The notes under the pieces are model-generated. The model had not been told where the DNA came from and did no database searches. It saw only the letters and a program-made list of their open reading frames with translations. Of a stretch of 64,000 bases of DNA, positions 45,745 through 54,969 are shown in pieces. The position numbers and the translations under genes were made by a program. This stretch comes from Aquabacterium sp. (lineage in GTDB: Bacteria > Pseudomonadota > Gammaproteobacteria > Burkholderiales > Burkholderiaceae_C), in assembly GCF_029946005.1 (NCBI RefSeq), contig NZ_JAQSDR010000027.1, positions 62,001 to 126,000 of the forward strand, given 5' to 3'. Position 1 is the first letter of the stretch, and every line of letters starts with the position of its first letter.

Positions 45745-46910
45745 GCCTGGCGCAAGCACTCGATGATGCTCAACTGGCCAGCCCGCCAGGCTGGCACGAA
45801 GCCACCCAAAAAGCCCATCAACAAGGAGAAGGACATGGTTTGAACCGCCACGTTCCAGGTGAACTTGAAGCGGAAAGCCATCTCGGCAAAGGTTTGGTAG
45901 TTCAGGGTGGAGATGTTGACGGTCTGCATCAGCGAGGCCGCCATCAAGCCCACGATGCCGCCCACCATCGCCAGGCCCAGCGACTCGCCGAGGAAGGCCA
46001 TCAGCACGGCTTCGCGGCGGAAGCCCAGCGCGCGCAGGGTGCCGATCTCGCCAATGCGCGAGGCCACGGCCGCGAACATCGTGATCATGGCGCCGACGAT
46101 GGCGCCGATCGAAAAAATCACCGACAGCGACAAACCCAGCAGCTTGATGAACTTGGTCATGCCTTCGGACTGCTCGGCGTAGAAGCGGGCCTCCAGCTTG
46201 GCGTCGAGCTGCAACTGCGGGTCGTCGGCAATGGCCTGGCGGATGCCGTTGAAGGCTTCGATGCTGGCCAGCTTGAAGACGATGCTGGCATAGACCGCGC
46301 GGCGGAAGGCCTGCATGACTTGATCGACGTCTCCCCAGATTTCGGAGTCGAAGCCGCTGCGTTCGGCGTCGAAGATGCCGACCACGGTCCATTCGCGGCC
46401 CGCCATGGTGACGGTGTGGCCGAGGCTCATGTTGGCGAAGCCACGGGCCACGGCGCGACCGGCCACGATCTCGGAGGTGCCTGGGCGGAACATGCGGCCT
46501 TGAACGATCTTCACCTGCGGGCGGATGGCCAGGCCAATCTCCGAGGTGCCTCGCAGGGTCACGTTGGCCATTTCAAGCGTCTCACGCTTGGGCAGGTTGT
46601 TGAGCACGGCCACTTCGCGCGACACCAGCCGGCGGCCTTGGCTGTCGGTGGCGATGCCTGGCATGGCGTCCAGGTTGCTGGCCTGCGACCGGGTGATGGC
46701 GGAGTTGATCTCGGCCCCGGCGCCTTTGCGCAGGATCAGCACGTTGTCGGGCTGGCCGGTGGCCACCATGGTCTCGTTGATGCCCTCGCTCATCATGAGC
46801 ACGGTGGCAAACACGAAGACCACCAGGGCCATGCCGCCGGCCGTCAGGATGGTGGTGACGCGGCGCACCCAGAGGTTGCGCAGCACGTAGGAAAGGGGGA
46901 TGGCTCTCAT
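45741..46910 (-). CDS. ABC transporter permease (MacB/FtsX-type), second
   Basis: The protein has 389 residues. One N-terminal membrane helix, a large periplasmic domain (about residues 45-255) and three C-terminal helices make the FtsX/MacB (LolCE-like) topology. The conserved cytoplasmic loop is RIGEIGTLRALGFRREAVLMAFL. It forms a pair with the permease at 46924 and the ATPase at 48107. It is in an operon with the fusion protein upstream and the hydrolase downstream. Confidence 0.9.
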   Translation of the reverse strand: MRAIPLSYVLRNLWVRRVTTILTAGGMALVVFVFATVLMMSEGINETMVATGQPDNVLILRKGAGAEINSAITRSQASNLDAMPGIATDSQGRRLVSREVAVLNNLPKRETLEMANVTLRGTSEIGLAIRPQVKIVQGRMFRPGTSEIVAGRAVARGFANMSLGHTVTMAGREWTVVGIFDAERSGFDSEIWGDVDQVMQAFRRAVYASIVFKLASIEAFNGIRQAIADDPQLQLDAKLEARFYAEQSEGMTKFIKLLGLSLSVIFSIGAIVGAMITMFAAVASRIGEIGTLRALGFRREAVLMAFLGESLGLAMVGGIVGLMAASLMQTVNISTLNYQTFAEMAFRFKFTWNVAVQTMSFSLLMGFLGGFVPAWRAGQLSIIECLRQA

Positions 46911-46923
46911 GTCAGGCGCACCA

Positions 46924-48084
46924 TCAAGCCACGTGGCGAAGGCCTTGAACGATGTCGATGTTCGACATCTTCCAGGCCGGCCAGGCGGCCGAGATCAGCC
47001 CCACGACCAGGGCCGCGATGCCTTGGTAGATCATGGTGGTTTGGGACACCTCAAACACCTTGAACAGGTTGTTCGTCTGGTGCAAAAACCCAATCGCCAG
47101 TGGGAAGGTCATGGCAATGCCGATGGCGCCACCGATGGCCGCGATCATCAGGCTTTCACCGAACAGCAGCTTCACCACGAAGGATGGCGAAAAGCCCAGC
47201 GCCTTGAGCGTGGCGTATTCGGCCAGGCGCTCGCGCGCGGTCATGGTCATGGTGTTGGCCATCACGGCCATGATGATCAGGATCACCACGAAGCTCACGG
47301 CGCGCACGGCCATCAGTATGGCTTCGCTCATCGAGACGATGCCCAGCTGGAAAGCCTTTTCGGTTTCGGTGCGCGTTTCGGCCACCGAGTTTTTGAACAT
47401 CGTGTCGATCTCTTGCGAGATGGCCGAGGCGCGGCCCGGATCCTTGATGTTGACCATGTAGATGCCGACCTGGTTGGCGGCGGCCGAGCCCAGGCGCTGG
47501 CGCACGCTTTCAGCCAGCAAGCCCCAGTGCATCATCATCAGGCTTTCGTCGGTGCGCGCATCGGTGGCGTGGTAAATGCCCCGGATGTTGAAGTTCCAGT
47601 TGCCGGGGTAGACGGTGCCGCTCAAGGGGATGGTGTCGCCAACCTTCCAGCCAAAGCGCTGGGCCAGCTTGCGGCCAACGATCGCGCCCTGGCGGTCGGC
47701 CATGAAGGCGGACTTTTCCTCTTCGCTGATGATGTACTCGGGGTACATGGCGAAGTAGCTGTTGCCATCGACCGCAAAGCGGGCAAAGAAGTTGCGCCGG
47801 TCGATGTAGATGCCGCCGAACCAATTGACCCAGGTCACGCCGGTGACGCCTTCAATTTTCTTGATGCGGTCCGCGTAATACAGGGGCAGGGGGTAGCCCA
47901 CCGAGATGGCGCTGCGCGTGATCAGGCGCGTGTTGGAGGTGCCGTCCACGCCGGCGTACCAGGCATCGACCACGGTGCGCAACAGGCCGAAAGCGCTGAT
48001 CGCCACGATCAGACCGACCATGGTCAGCAGCGTGCGCAGCTTGTGCCGGAAGGCATTTTTCAGCAGCAACTTGAAGAGGAACAT
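46924..48084 (-). CDS. ABC transporter permease (MacB/FtsX-type), first
   Basis: The protein has 386 residues with the same FtsX/MacB topology: a first helix at [17 protein letters not shown], a periplasmic domain, then [14 protein letters not shown] and two more helices. The coupling loop is [26 protein letters not shown]. It lies 13 bases before the second permease. Two different permeases suggest a heterodimeric Lol/MacB-like exporter. Confidence 0.9.
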   Translation of the reverse strand: MFLFKLLLKNAFRHKLRTLLTMVGLIVAISAFGLLRTVVDAWYAGVDGTSNTRLITRSAISVGYPLPLYYADRIKKIEGVTGVTWVNWFGGIYIDRRNFFARFAVDGNSYFAMYPEYIISEEEKSAFMADRQGAIVGRKLAQRFGWKVGDTIPLSGTVYPGNWNFNIRGIYHATDARTDESLMMMHWGLLAESVRQRLGSAAANQVGIYMVNIKDPGRASAISQEIDTMFKNSVAETRTETEKAFQLGIVSMSEAILMAVRAVSFVVILIIMAVMANTMTMTARERLAEYATLKALGFSPSFVVKLLFGESLMIAAIGGAIGIAMTFPLAIGFLHQTNNLFKVFEVSQTTMIYQGIAALVVGLISAAWPAWKMSNIDIVQGLRHVA

Positions 48085-48106
48085 GTACTACCTGGCCTCT
48101 TGTGAC

Positions 48107-48823
48107 TCAATGCCCGCTGGCACCGGGGTCGGTCACCAGCACACCCTTTTCAAGGTGGATCATGCGGCTGGCTCGCGAGGCGGCTTTGGGGTCGTGGGTC
48201 ACCATGACGATGGTCTTGCCCAGGTCGCGGTGCAACTCGTCCATCAGCTTGAGAACTTCTTCGCCGGTGGCGCGGTCCAGGTCACCAGTGGGTTCATCGG
48301 CCACGATCAGGGTTGGGTCGGTCACCAGGGCCCGTGCAATGGCCACGCGCTGCTGTTGGCCACCAGACAACTCGTTGGGGTAGTGGTCCATGCGGTCGGA
48401 CAGCTTCACCATGGCCAGGCAGGCCTCGACATGGTGCTTGCGCTCGCGCCGACTCAGGTTGGTCAGCAGCAGGGGCAACTCGACGTTCTCATAAGCGGTG
48501 AGCACCGGCATGAGGTTGTAGAACTGGAAGATGAAACCCACATTGGCGGCGCGCCAGTCGGCCAGTTCGCTTTCGTCCAGCGTGGCAATGTCCACGCCAT
48601 TGATCTTGATGGTGCCCGAACTGGGCTGGTCGATGCCGGCGATCAGGTTGAGCAAGGTGCTCTTGCCCGAACCGCTGGGGCCCATCAGTGACACGAACTC
48701 GGCGCGTTCCACTTCCAGGTTGATGTCCATCAGGACGGGGATGGGCTGACCGCCACGCGTGTAGGTCTTGGTCAGGTGGTCGATGCGGATGACGGGATCG
48801 CGCTTGCCTGCGGTATCACTCAT
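48107..48823 (-). CDS. ABC transporter ATPase (LolD/MacB-like)
   Basis: The protein has 238 residues. Walker A is GPSGSGKST, the signature [15 protein letters not shown], and Walker [13 protein letters not shown], with the LolD-like Q-loop region [22 protein letters not shown]. It powers the two permeases. It sits between the fusion protein and the first permease, about 20 bases from each. Confidence 0.95.
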   Translation of the reverse strand: MSDTAGKRDPVIRIDHLTKTYTRGGQPIPVLMDINLEVERAEFVSLMGPSGSGKSTLLNLIAGIDQPSSGTIKINGVDIATLDESELADWRAANVGFIFQFYNLMPVLTAYENVELPLLLTNLSRRERKHHVEACLAMVKLSDRMDHYPNELSGGQQQRVAIARALVTDPTLIVADEPTGDLDRATGEEVLKLMDELHRDLGKTIVMVTHDPKAASRASRMIHLEKGVLVTDPGASGH

Positions 48824-48842
48824 GATGGGCTGTGGCTGCAGT

Positions 48843-50075
48843 TCAAGGTGTGCCGACGCTGACGCGCGAGCCGTTTTTCAGGCGGGCGGGCGGGGTGGTC
48901 ACCAGCTTGTCGCCAGATTTGACGCCACCGGCGATCTCGCGCAGGTCACCCAGCTTGCGGCCGGGGCGAACGCTCAACTCTTCCACGGTCGATGCCCCGC
49001 CTTCGCCCGCCTTGACGCGGTAGACGACGCTGGCGCCATCCTTGCCAGCGATGGCCGCGTTGGCCACGGCCAGCACAGGTTGCTGGTCGGCATCGGTGAT
49101 GGCCTGCGACAGGAAACTCACCTTGGCGCTCATCTCGGGCAGGATGCGGGCATCCAGCTTGTCAAAGCGTATCTTGGTCATGACGGTGGCTTTGGCGCGG
49201 TCCACCGTGGGGACGATGCCGGACACGTGGCCACGGAAGCGCACGGAGGGCAGGGCGTCCAGGGTGATCTCGACGGGCTGGCCCACCTTGGTCTTGGACA
49301 GGTTGCCCTCGGACACGTCGGCTTCGACTTCCAGGGTGCTCATGTCGGCCATGGTCACCACGGCGCCTTGGGCGCCAGCGGCGCTGGACATGGGGGTGAT
49401 GATGTCGCCCACGTTGGCGTTCTTGACCAGCACGACGCCGTCAAACGGGGCGCGGATCTCGGTGTAGTCCAGGCCGACCGTCTGCACCTTGACCTGGGCC
49501 CGGGCCTGTTCCAGCGCGGCCTTGGCGGCGGACACCGCGGCAAAGGCGGCCTTGTTGCGGCTCACGGTGGTTTCAACCGACTGGGGGGAGAGGAAACCTT
49601 GGGCCTCCAGGCCTCGGGCGCGGGCGGTCTCGGCGCGTGCATTGATCAACTGCACGTTGGATTGCTCCAGGTTGGCTTCAGCCTGGTGAACAGCGGCTTC
49701 GGCACCCAGGATGGCGGCCTTGATGTCGCTGCCGTCCAGGCGGGCGAGCAGGTCGCCCTTCTTGACGTGCGAGCCTTCACGCACATTGAGCTCAATCAGG
49801 CGGCCGGAAGCCTTGGAGGCCACGGCGGAGCGGCGTTGGGCGACCACATAGCCCGATGCAGTGAGTTGCACGTATTGCTGGGAGGGCGTGCTCATCACCA
49901 CGGTGGTGGTGGTGACCTCGGCCGTGCGGGGCACCAGGAAGTAAGCGGCGGCGCCGATGGCGGCCGCCCCCAACAGAACCCAGGGCAGGATGCTCTTTTT
50001 CTTTTTCACCGAAGCTTGAACACCTCTGTCGATCTTGAGTTTGGACAGGGCCGAAGGGACGGGTACATCAGTCAT
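48843..50075 (-). CDS. Membrane fusion protein (HlyD/MacA-like)
   Basis: The protein has 410 residues. It has an N-terminal anchor (SILPWVLLGAAAIGAAAYFLV) and a lipoyl-like half-motif (SGYVVAQRRSAVASKASGRL and VREGSHVKKGDLLARLD). A coiled-coil hairpin follows (AEAAVHQAEANLEQSNVQLINARAETA, later AALEQARAQVKVQT), then beta-barrel and membrane-proximal domains. It is the periplasmic adaptor of a MacAB-like exporter. It is the first gene of a five-gene minus-strand operon, with a start at 50075. Confidence 0.92.
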   Translation of the reverse strand: MTDVPVPSALSKLKIDRGVQASVKKKKSILPWVLLGAAAIGAAAYFLVPRTAEVTTTTVVMSTPSQQYVQLTASGYVVAQRRSAVASKASGRLIELNVREGSHVKKGDLLARLDGSDIKAAILGAEAAVHQAEANLEQSNVQLINARAETARARGLEAQGFLSPQSVETTVSRNKAAFAAVSAAKAALEQARAQVKVQTVGLDYTEIRAPFDGVVLVKNANVGDIITPMSSAAGAQGAVVTMADMSTLEVEADVSEGNLSKTKVGQPVEITLDALPSVRFRGHVSGIVPTVDRAKATVMTKIRFDKLDARILPEMSAKVSFLSQAITDADQQPVLAVANAAIAGKDGASVVYRVKAGEGGASTVEELSVRPGRKLGDLREIAGGVKSGDKLVTTPPARLKNGSRVSVGTP

Positions 50076-50205
50076 GGTGTTGCAAGGGGTAAAGAAGGCG
50101 ATTTTGCACTGTCCTGTGATCCATAACGCTAATCGTTGTGCCGACCCTTGAATCGATGGGTCCGCGGGTTTTCTGGATGGACAAATGCTTCGGTGTGTGC
50201 TTGTT

Positions 50206-50592
50206 CTACTGCGCGTGCGCTGGTTCTGCGGTGGGGTTTTTGATTCGTTGAGCAACAAAGGACGGGGTTTCGTCCGATGGCAGGTGGCGCGGCAAACTCA
50301 GGCCAAGGTGTGCTTCGGCGTCGGCGATGCACCCTTCTTCGGTGCCTCTGGCCAGGAATCCGGCGGCGATCAGGGATCGGACGTACAGCTTGTTGTAAAA
50401 AAAGCCCAGCACCACGTTGCTGACGCTGAACGTGAGCGCGCCACCCACGACGACCAGCAAGCACAGCTTCCATTCGCGCTGGTACATCGGAAGCAGGGCG
50501 CCGAACTGCAGCACGCGCCAACTGAACCCAATGGGCGCCGTGCGCGTGATGCCTGTTCGGGGGTGTTCAAAGGTGATGAAATTTTGCGTCAT
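50206..50592 (-). CDS. Small membrane protein (DUF2628-like)
   Basis: The protein has 128 residues. A central hydrophobic segment (LCLLVVVGGALTFSVSNVVLGFFYNKLYVRSLIAAGF) and an N-terminal GFSWRVLQFGALLPMYQREWK suggest the DUF2628 membrane family. The C-terminal region is cytoplasmic. The function is unknown. The gap to the next gene (about 250 bases) holds no other feature I can support. Confidence 0.6.
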   Translation of the reverse strand: MTQNFITFEHPRTGITRTAPIGFSWRVLQFGALLPMYQREWKLCLLVVVGGALTFSVSNVVLGFFYNKLYVRSLIAAGFLARGTEEGCIADAEAHLGLSLPRHLPSDETPSFVAQRIKNPTAEPAHAQ

Positions 50593-50839
50593 CGCTGAGT
50601 GCCGAAACCGTGTGGCTGGTCCCTTTCAAAGCCTGTTGCGAGTCTACGGCACAGGGGACGAGCCCACCCTAGGGGATTGCGTGGTCGCTTGTTCAAGGGA
50701 TGGGCGTTCGGGCAGACTTCACGGGTGCGAAGGGCGGCGAGGCGAAGAGCGCAAAATGTGCACCATCGTGGCCCATAACTTGCTGGTGTCACACAGACGC
50801 CTGCACACTGGTGCAGGCCAGTCCTTTCCGGAGATCAGT

Positions 50840-53800
50840 GTGTCCATTCACGTCGCCCTTAATCACGTCACACATTACACCTACGACCGCCTGGTCAATT
50901 TGTCTCCTCAAGTGGTGCGTTTGCGCCCAGCGCCTCATTGCAGAACCAGGATCTTGTCCTACTCATTGAAGGTCGAGCCGGCCAACCATTTCGTCAACTG
51001 GATGCAGGATCCGTTCGCCAACCATTTGGCCAGGTTGGTGTTTCCTGAACAGACGCAGGAGTTCAAGATCACGGTGGACCTGGTCGCCGAAATGGCGGTC
51101 TACAACCCCTTCGATTTTTTCCTGGAGCCCGAGGCCGAGAACTACCCCTTCTCGTATGAAGCGGGCCTCAAGCACGACCTGGCGCCTTATTTGGTCAAAG
51201 ATCCCGCCACACCCCTGTTCCAGAAATTCGTGGACAGCATCGACCTCAAGAAGGTCCGCACCATCGATTTCCTGGTGGGCTTGAACCAGCGTCTGCAGGG
51301 CGACATCAGCTACACCATCCGCATGGAGCCCGGTGTGCAGACGCCCGAGCAAACGCTGACCCTCAAATCCGGTTCATGCCGTGACACGGGCTGGCTGCTG
51401 GTTCAGGCCTTGCGACACCTGGGCTTGGCTGCGCGGTTTGTGTCCGGATACCTGATCCAGCTCAAGGCCGATGTGGCGGCGCTGGATGGCCCTTCTGGCA
51501 CCGAGGTCGACTTCACCGACCTGCACGCCTGGTGTGAGGTTTTCCTCCCTGGTGCAGGGTGGATCGGACTGGACCCGACTTCGGGCTTGATGGCGGGCGA
51601 AGGGCATATCCCGGTGGCTTGCACCCCCGAACCCACCACCGCAGCGCCCGTCAGCGGTGCGGTGGACGAGTCCGAAGTGAGCTTCAGCCACGAGATGAGC
51701 GTCACGCGCATTCACGAGTCGCCGCGCGTCACCAAGCCCTACACGGCGGAGCAATGGCAAGCCATCGACGCCTTGGGCCACGATGTGGATCAGCACCTCA
51801 AGAACAGCGATGTGCGCCTGACCATGGGCGGCGAGCCCACTTTCGTTTCGGTGGCTGACCGCGAGGGCGAAGAGTGGAACACCACCGCGATGGGCCCCAC
51901 CAAGCGGGGGCTGGCCACGACCCTGGTACACAAGCTGCGCGAGCGCTATGGCAAGGGCGGTTTCCTGCACTTTGGCCAGGGCAAGTGGTACCCGGGCGAG
52001 CAGTTGCCGCGCTGGGCCCTGTCCATCTTCTGGCGCACTGATGGTGAGCCTTGCTGGCACGACCCCAGCCTGTTCGCCGACGAGCAGAACGGTGTCAGCT
52101 ACAACAGCGACGATGCCAAGCAGTTTGTCGAGACCTTGGCCGCCAAATTGGGCGTGGGCACCAAGCACATCCTGCCGGGCTATGAAGACGCTTGGTACTA
52201 CATGTGGCGCGAGCGTCGCTTGCCCATCAATGTCGACCCGTTCGACACGCGCCTGGAAGACGAGATGGAACGCCTGCGCTTGCGCCGCGTCTTCGACTAT
52301 GGCCTGGACAAGACGGTGGGCTATGTGCTGCCGCTCAAGCGCGAGTCGGCCCCGATGATCGATGCGCCGCGCTGGATCAGCGGCCCGTGGTTCTTCCGCG
52401 ATGGGCGCATGTACCTCGTCCCGGGTGATTCGCCCATGGGCTATCGCCTGCCGTTGGATTCGCTGCCTTGGGTGTCCGCCGAGCAATACCCATATACGCA
52501 CGAGCACGATCCCTTTGCGCCTCAGCCCGCTTTGGCGCCTGCGGCGCAACTGAAGGCCCAGTACGCGCGCCATCAGATGCAGGTGGATGCGGGCTTGCCG
52601 ACCAAGGGCGAACTGGGCCTGGGTGCAGGCGCCGCCTCGGGGGCCGATGGGCATGGCTTGACCATCACAGGTGATCCGGGGCGCGCGCCCAACCGTTTCG
52701 AGTCCGCCCACTGGGTCACACGCACGGCCTTGTGCGTCGAGGTGCGCAACCCCGACCGCAGCAATGGCCCCAAGGTGGAGGAGCAGGGCAAGGGGGGGGG
52801 CGTGATGTACGTCTTCATGCCGCCTTTGACCGTGCTGGACGACTACCTCGACCTGCTGGGTGCGGTGGAAGCCACGGCCACCGACCTGGGCGTCCAGATC
52901 GTGCTGGAAGGCTACCCGCCGCCACGCGATGGCCGATTGAAGCTGCTGCAGGTGACGCCCGATCCTGGTGTGATTGAGGTCAACATCCACCCCGCCTCCA
53001 GCTGGGCGCAACTGGTGGACCACACCGAGTTCCTGTACCAGGCTGCGCACGAAACGCGCTTGTCGACCGAGAAGTTCATGGTCGATGGCCGCCACACCGG
53101 CACCGGCGGCGGCAACCACTTCGTGTTGGGCGGCGCCACGCCATCCGACAGCCCCTTCTTGCGTCGGCCCGACCTGATCCCCAGCCTGCTGACCTTCTGG
53201 CACAACCACCCCTCGCTGTCGTACATGTTCTCGGGCATGTTCATCGGGCCGACCAGCCAAGCACCCCGGGTGGACGAGGCGCGCACCGACCAGGTCTATG
53301 AGCTCGAAATCGCCATGCGCGAGATCGAGCGCCAAGTCGAGGTCTGGGGCCATTGCCCGCCGTGGCTGATTGACCGCGCGCTGCGCAACTTGTTGGTTGA
53401 TGCTACCGGCAACACGCACCGCAGCGAGTTCAGCATCGACAAGCTTTACTCACCCGATGGTCCGACCGGCCGCCTGGGTCTGCTGGAGTTGCGCGCGTTT
53501 GAAATGCCGCCGCACCCCCACATGAGCCTGGTCCAACAGCTGTTGTTGCGTGCCCTGTTGGCCTGGTTCTGGCGTGAGCCCTACAAGGGCCATGGCGCAC
53601 AGCGCCTGACGCGTTGGGGCACGGGCTTGCACGACCGTTTCCTGCTGCCCAGCTTCGTCGAGCAAGACTTTGACGATGTGTTGACCGAGTTGTCGCAGGC
53701 AGGCTTCAACTTCGATCCGGCCTGGTTTGCGCCGCACTTCGAGTTCCGCTTCCCCTTCGTGGGTGAAGTGGCCACTGGCGGCACACGCTTGACGGTGCGC

Positions 53801-54304
53801 ACGGCCCTTGAGCCCTGGCACGTGATGGGTGAAGAAGGCTCGCCAGGGGGCACGGTGCGTTATGTCGACTCATCGCTGGAGCGCCTGGAAGTGCGTGTCA
53901 CGGGCCTGAATGGCAACCGCCATGTGGTCACCGTCAACGGCCACATGCTGCCTTTGCACCCCACGGGTCGCGTTGGCGAATACGTGGCGGGTGTGCGTTA
54001 CCGCGCCTGGCAGCCGCCATCGTGCTTGCACCCCACCATTGGTGCCGACGCGCCGCTGACCATCGACTTGGTCGACAGCTGGCAGAAGCGATCACTGGGT
54101 GGGTGTCAGTACCATGTGGCACATCCGGGCGGGCGCAACTACGACACCTTCCCAGTCAATGCCTATGAGGCGGAAAGTCGGCGTTTGTCGCGCTTCTTCC
54201 GCATGGGGCACACGCCGGGCGTGATGTCGGTCAAGCCGCTCAAGCCTGGCATTGAGCACCCGCTGACGCTCGACCTGCGCACCGCCAAAATTGGTGGGGT
54301 TTGA
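50840..54304 (+). CDS. Transglutaminase-DUF2126 amidoligase fusion protein
   Basis: The protein has 1154 residues. Residues about 1-280 form a transglutaminase-like domain with the triad C180 (SGSCRDTGW), H229 (LHAWCEVF) and D245 (LDPTSG). The rest is DUF2126, a predicted glutamine-synthetase-like COOH-NH2 ligase (amidoligase), with MGGEPTFVS at about residue 330. The start, GTG 50840, follows a GGAG site and gives the conserved MSIHVALNHVTHYTYDR. Family genes sit in clusters with circularly permuted ATP-grasp and alpha-E proteins, as here. The pathway product is unknown; peptide or amide-bond formation is the standing prediction. Confidence 0.92.
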   Translation: MSIHVALNHVTHYTYDRLVNLSPQVVRLRPAPHCRTRILSYSLKVEPANHFVNWMQDPFANHLARLVFPEQTQEFKITVDLVAEMAVYNPFDFFLEPEAENYPFSYEAGLKHDLAPYLVKDPATPLFQKFVDSIDLKKVRTIDFLVGLNQRLQGDISYTIRMEPGVQTPEQTLTLKSGSCRDTGWLLVQALRHLGLAARFVSGYLIQLKADVAALDGPSGTEVDFTDLHAWCEVFLPGAGWIGLDPTSGLMAGEGHIPVACTPEPTTAAPVSGAVDESEVSFSHEMSVTRIHESPRVTKPYTAEQWQAIDALGHDVDQHLKNSDVRLTMGGEPTFVSVADREGEEWNTTAMGPTKRGLATTLVHKLRERYGKGGFLHFGQGKWYPGEQLPRWALSIFWRTDGEPCWHDPSLFADEQNGVSYNSDDAKQFVETLAAKLGVGTKHILPGYEDAWYYMWRERRLPINVDPFDTRLEDEMERLRLRRVFDYGLDKTVGYVLPLKRESAPMIDAPRWISGPWFFRDGRMYLVPGDSPMGYRLPLDSLPWVSAEQYPYTHEHDPFAPQPALAPAAQLKAQYARHQMQVDAGLPTKGELGLGAGAASGADGHGLTITGDPGRAPNRFESAHWVTRTALCVEVRNPDRSNGPKVEEQGKGGGVMYVFMPPLTVLDDYLDLLGAVEATATDLGVQIVLEGYPPPRDGRLKLLQVTPDPGVIEVNIHPASSWAQLVDHTEFLYQAAHETRLSTEKFMVDGRHTGTGGGNHFVLGGATPSDSPFLRRPDLIPSLLTFWHNHPSLSYMFSGMFIGPTSQAPRVDEARTDQVYELEIAMREIERQVEVWGHCPPWLIDRALRNLLVDATGNTHRSEFSIDKLYSPDGPTGRLGLLELRAFEMPPHPHMSLVQQLLLRALLAWFWREPYKGHGAQRLTRWGTGLHDRFLLPSFVEQDFDDVLTELSQAGFNFDPAWFAPHFEFRFPFVGEVATGGTRLTVRTALEPWHVMGEEGSPGGTVRYVDSSLERLEVRVTGLNGNRHVVTVNGHMLPLHPTGRVGEYVAGVRYRAWQPPSCLHPTIGADAPLTIDLVDSWQKRSLGGCQYHVAHPGGRNYDTFPVNAYEAESRRLSRFFRMGHTPGVMSVKPLKPGIEHPLTLDLRTAKIGGV

Positions 54305-54314
54305 GGAGCGAGCC

Positions 54315-54893
54315 ATGACTGGCCTTGTCGTCGGCTTGCTGCTCTTCCTGGGCCTGCATTCCATCCGCATCTATGCCGAAGGCTGGCGCACTCGGCAATT
54401 GGCGCGAATGGGTGAAGTCCGCTGGAAGGGCCTCTACACCCTGGTGTCCTTGCTGGGCTTCGGGTTGATCGTTTGGGGATACGGCCAGGCGCGCATGGCC
54501 CCCGTGGTGTTGTGGCCCACGCCGGTCTGGACCCGGCACCTGGCGGCGCCACTCACCTTGGTCGCTTTCGTCATGCTGGCCGCGGCCAATGTGCCCGCGA
54601 ATCACCTGAAAGAGAAACTGGGGCACCCCATGTTGGCAGGCACCAAGGTTTGGGCCCTGGCGCATTTGCTGGCCAACGGCACCTTGGCCGATGCCGTGCT
54701 GTTTGGCAGTTTTTTGGTGTGGGCGGTGCTGTGCTTTCGGTCCTCGCGCAGGCGGGATCGGGTTAATGCCGTTCGTTATCCAAAGGGTGCCTTGCGCGGT
54801 GATGTCATCACGGTGGTGGTGGGCTTGGTGATCTGGCTGGTCTTTGCTTTCTGGGCCCATGGCTGGCTGATCGGTGTGCGTCCTTTTGGCTAA
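54315..54893 (+). CDS. NnrU-family membrane protein
   Basis: The protein has 192 residues with about six hydrophobic helices. The HSIRIYAEGWRTRQLARMGEVRWKGLYTLVSLLGFG start and the EKLGHPMLAGTKVWALAHLLANG block identify the NnrU family. NnrU was first linked to denitrification and is homologous to 15-cis-zeta-carotene isomerase (Z-ISO). It lies inside the amidoligase cluster, 10 bases after the transglutaminase gene, so it may be co-transcribed by chance or as part of the system. Confidence 0.88.
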   Translation: MTGLVVGLLLFLGLHSIRIYAEGWRTRQLARMGEVRWKGLYTLVSLLGFGLIVWGYGQARMAPVVLWPTPVWTRHLAAPLTLVAFVMLAAANVPANHLKEKLGHPMLAGTKVWALAHLLANGTLADAVLFGSFLVWAVLCFRSSRRRDRVNAVRYPKGALRGDVITVVVGLVIWLVFAFWAHGWLIGVRPFG

Positions 54894-54969
54894 CCCTTGG
54901 TCAAAATCTTGCGTGCCTCTTTGACAATACGGGCAGTTCGAGCGAAGCTGCATTTTTCCATTGCCCCCG

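Noticed and set aside
45760..46392. An in-frame minus-strand extension upstream of the secreted hydrolase that would make a 689-residue protein
   Set aside because: It lies inside the permease gene in another frame, and the hydrolase signal peptide starts near 45744. The extension is low-complexity Arg/Gly-rich shadow sequence.
50417..50839. An in-frame extension of the transglutaminase-DUF2126 protein upstream of 50840
   Set aside because: The conserved N-terminus begins at GTG 50840 behind a GGAG site, and the extension overlaps the DUF2628-like gene on the other strand.
51374..53419. A long minus-strand open frame of about 680 codons opposite the transglutaminase-DUF2126 gene
   Set aside because: It is antisense to a strongly conserved gene, has no recognisable family sequence, and such long antisense frames are expected in GC-rich DNA.
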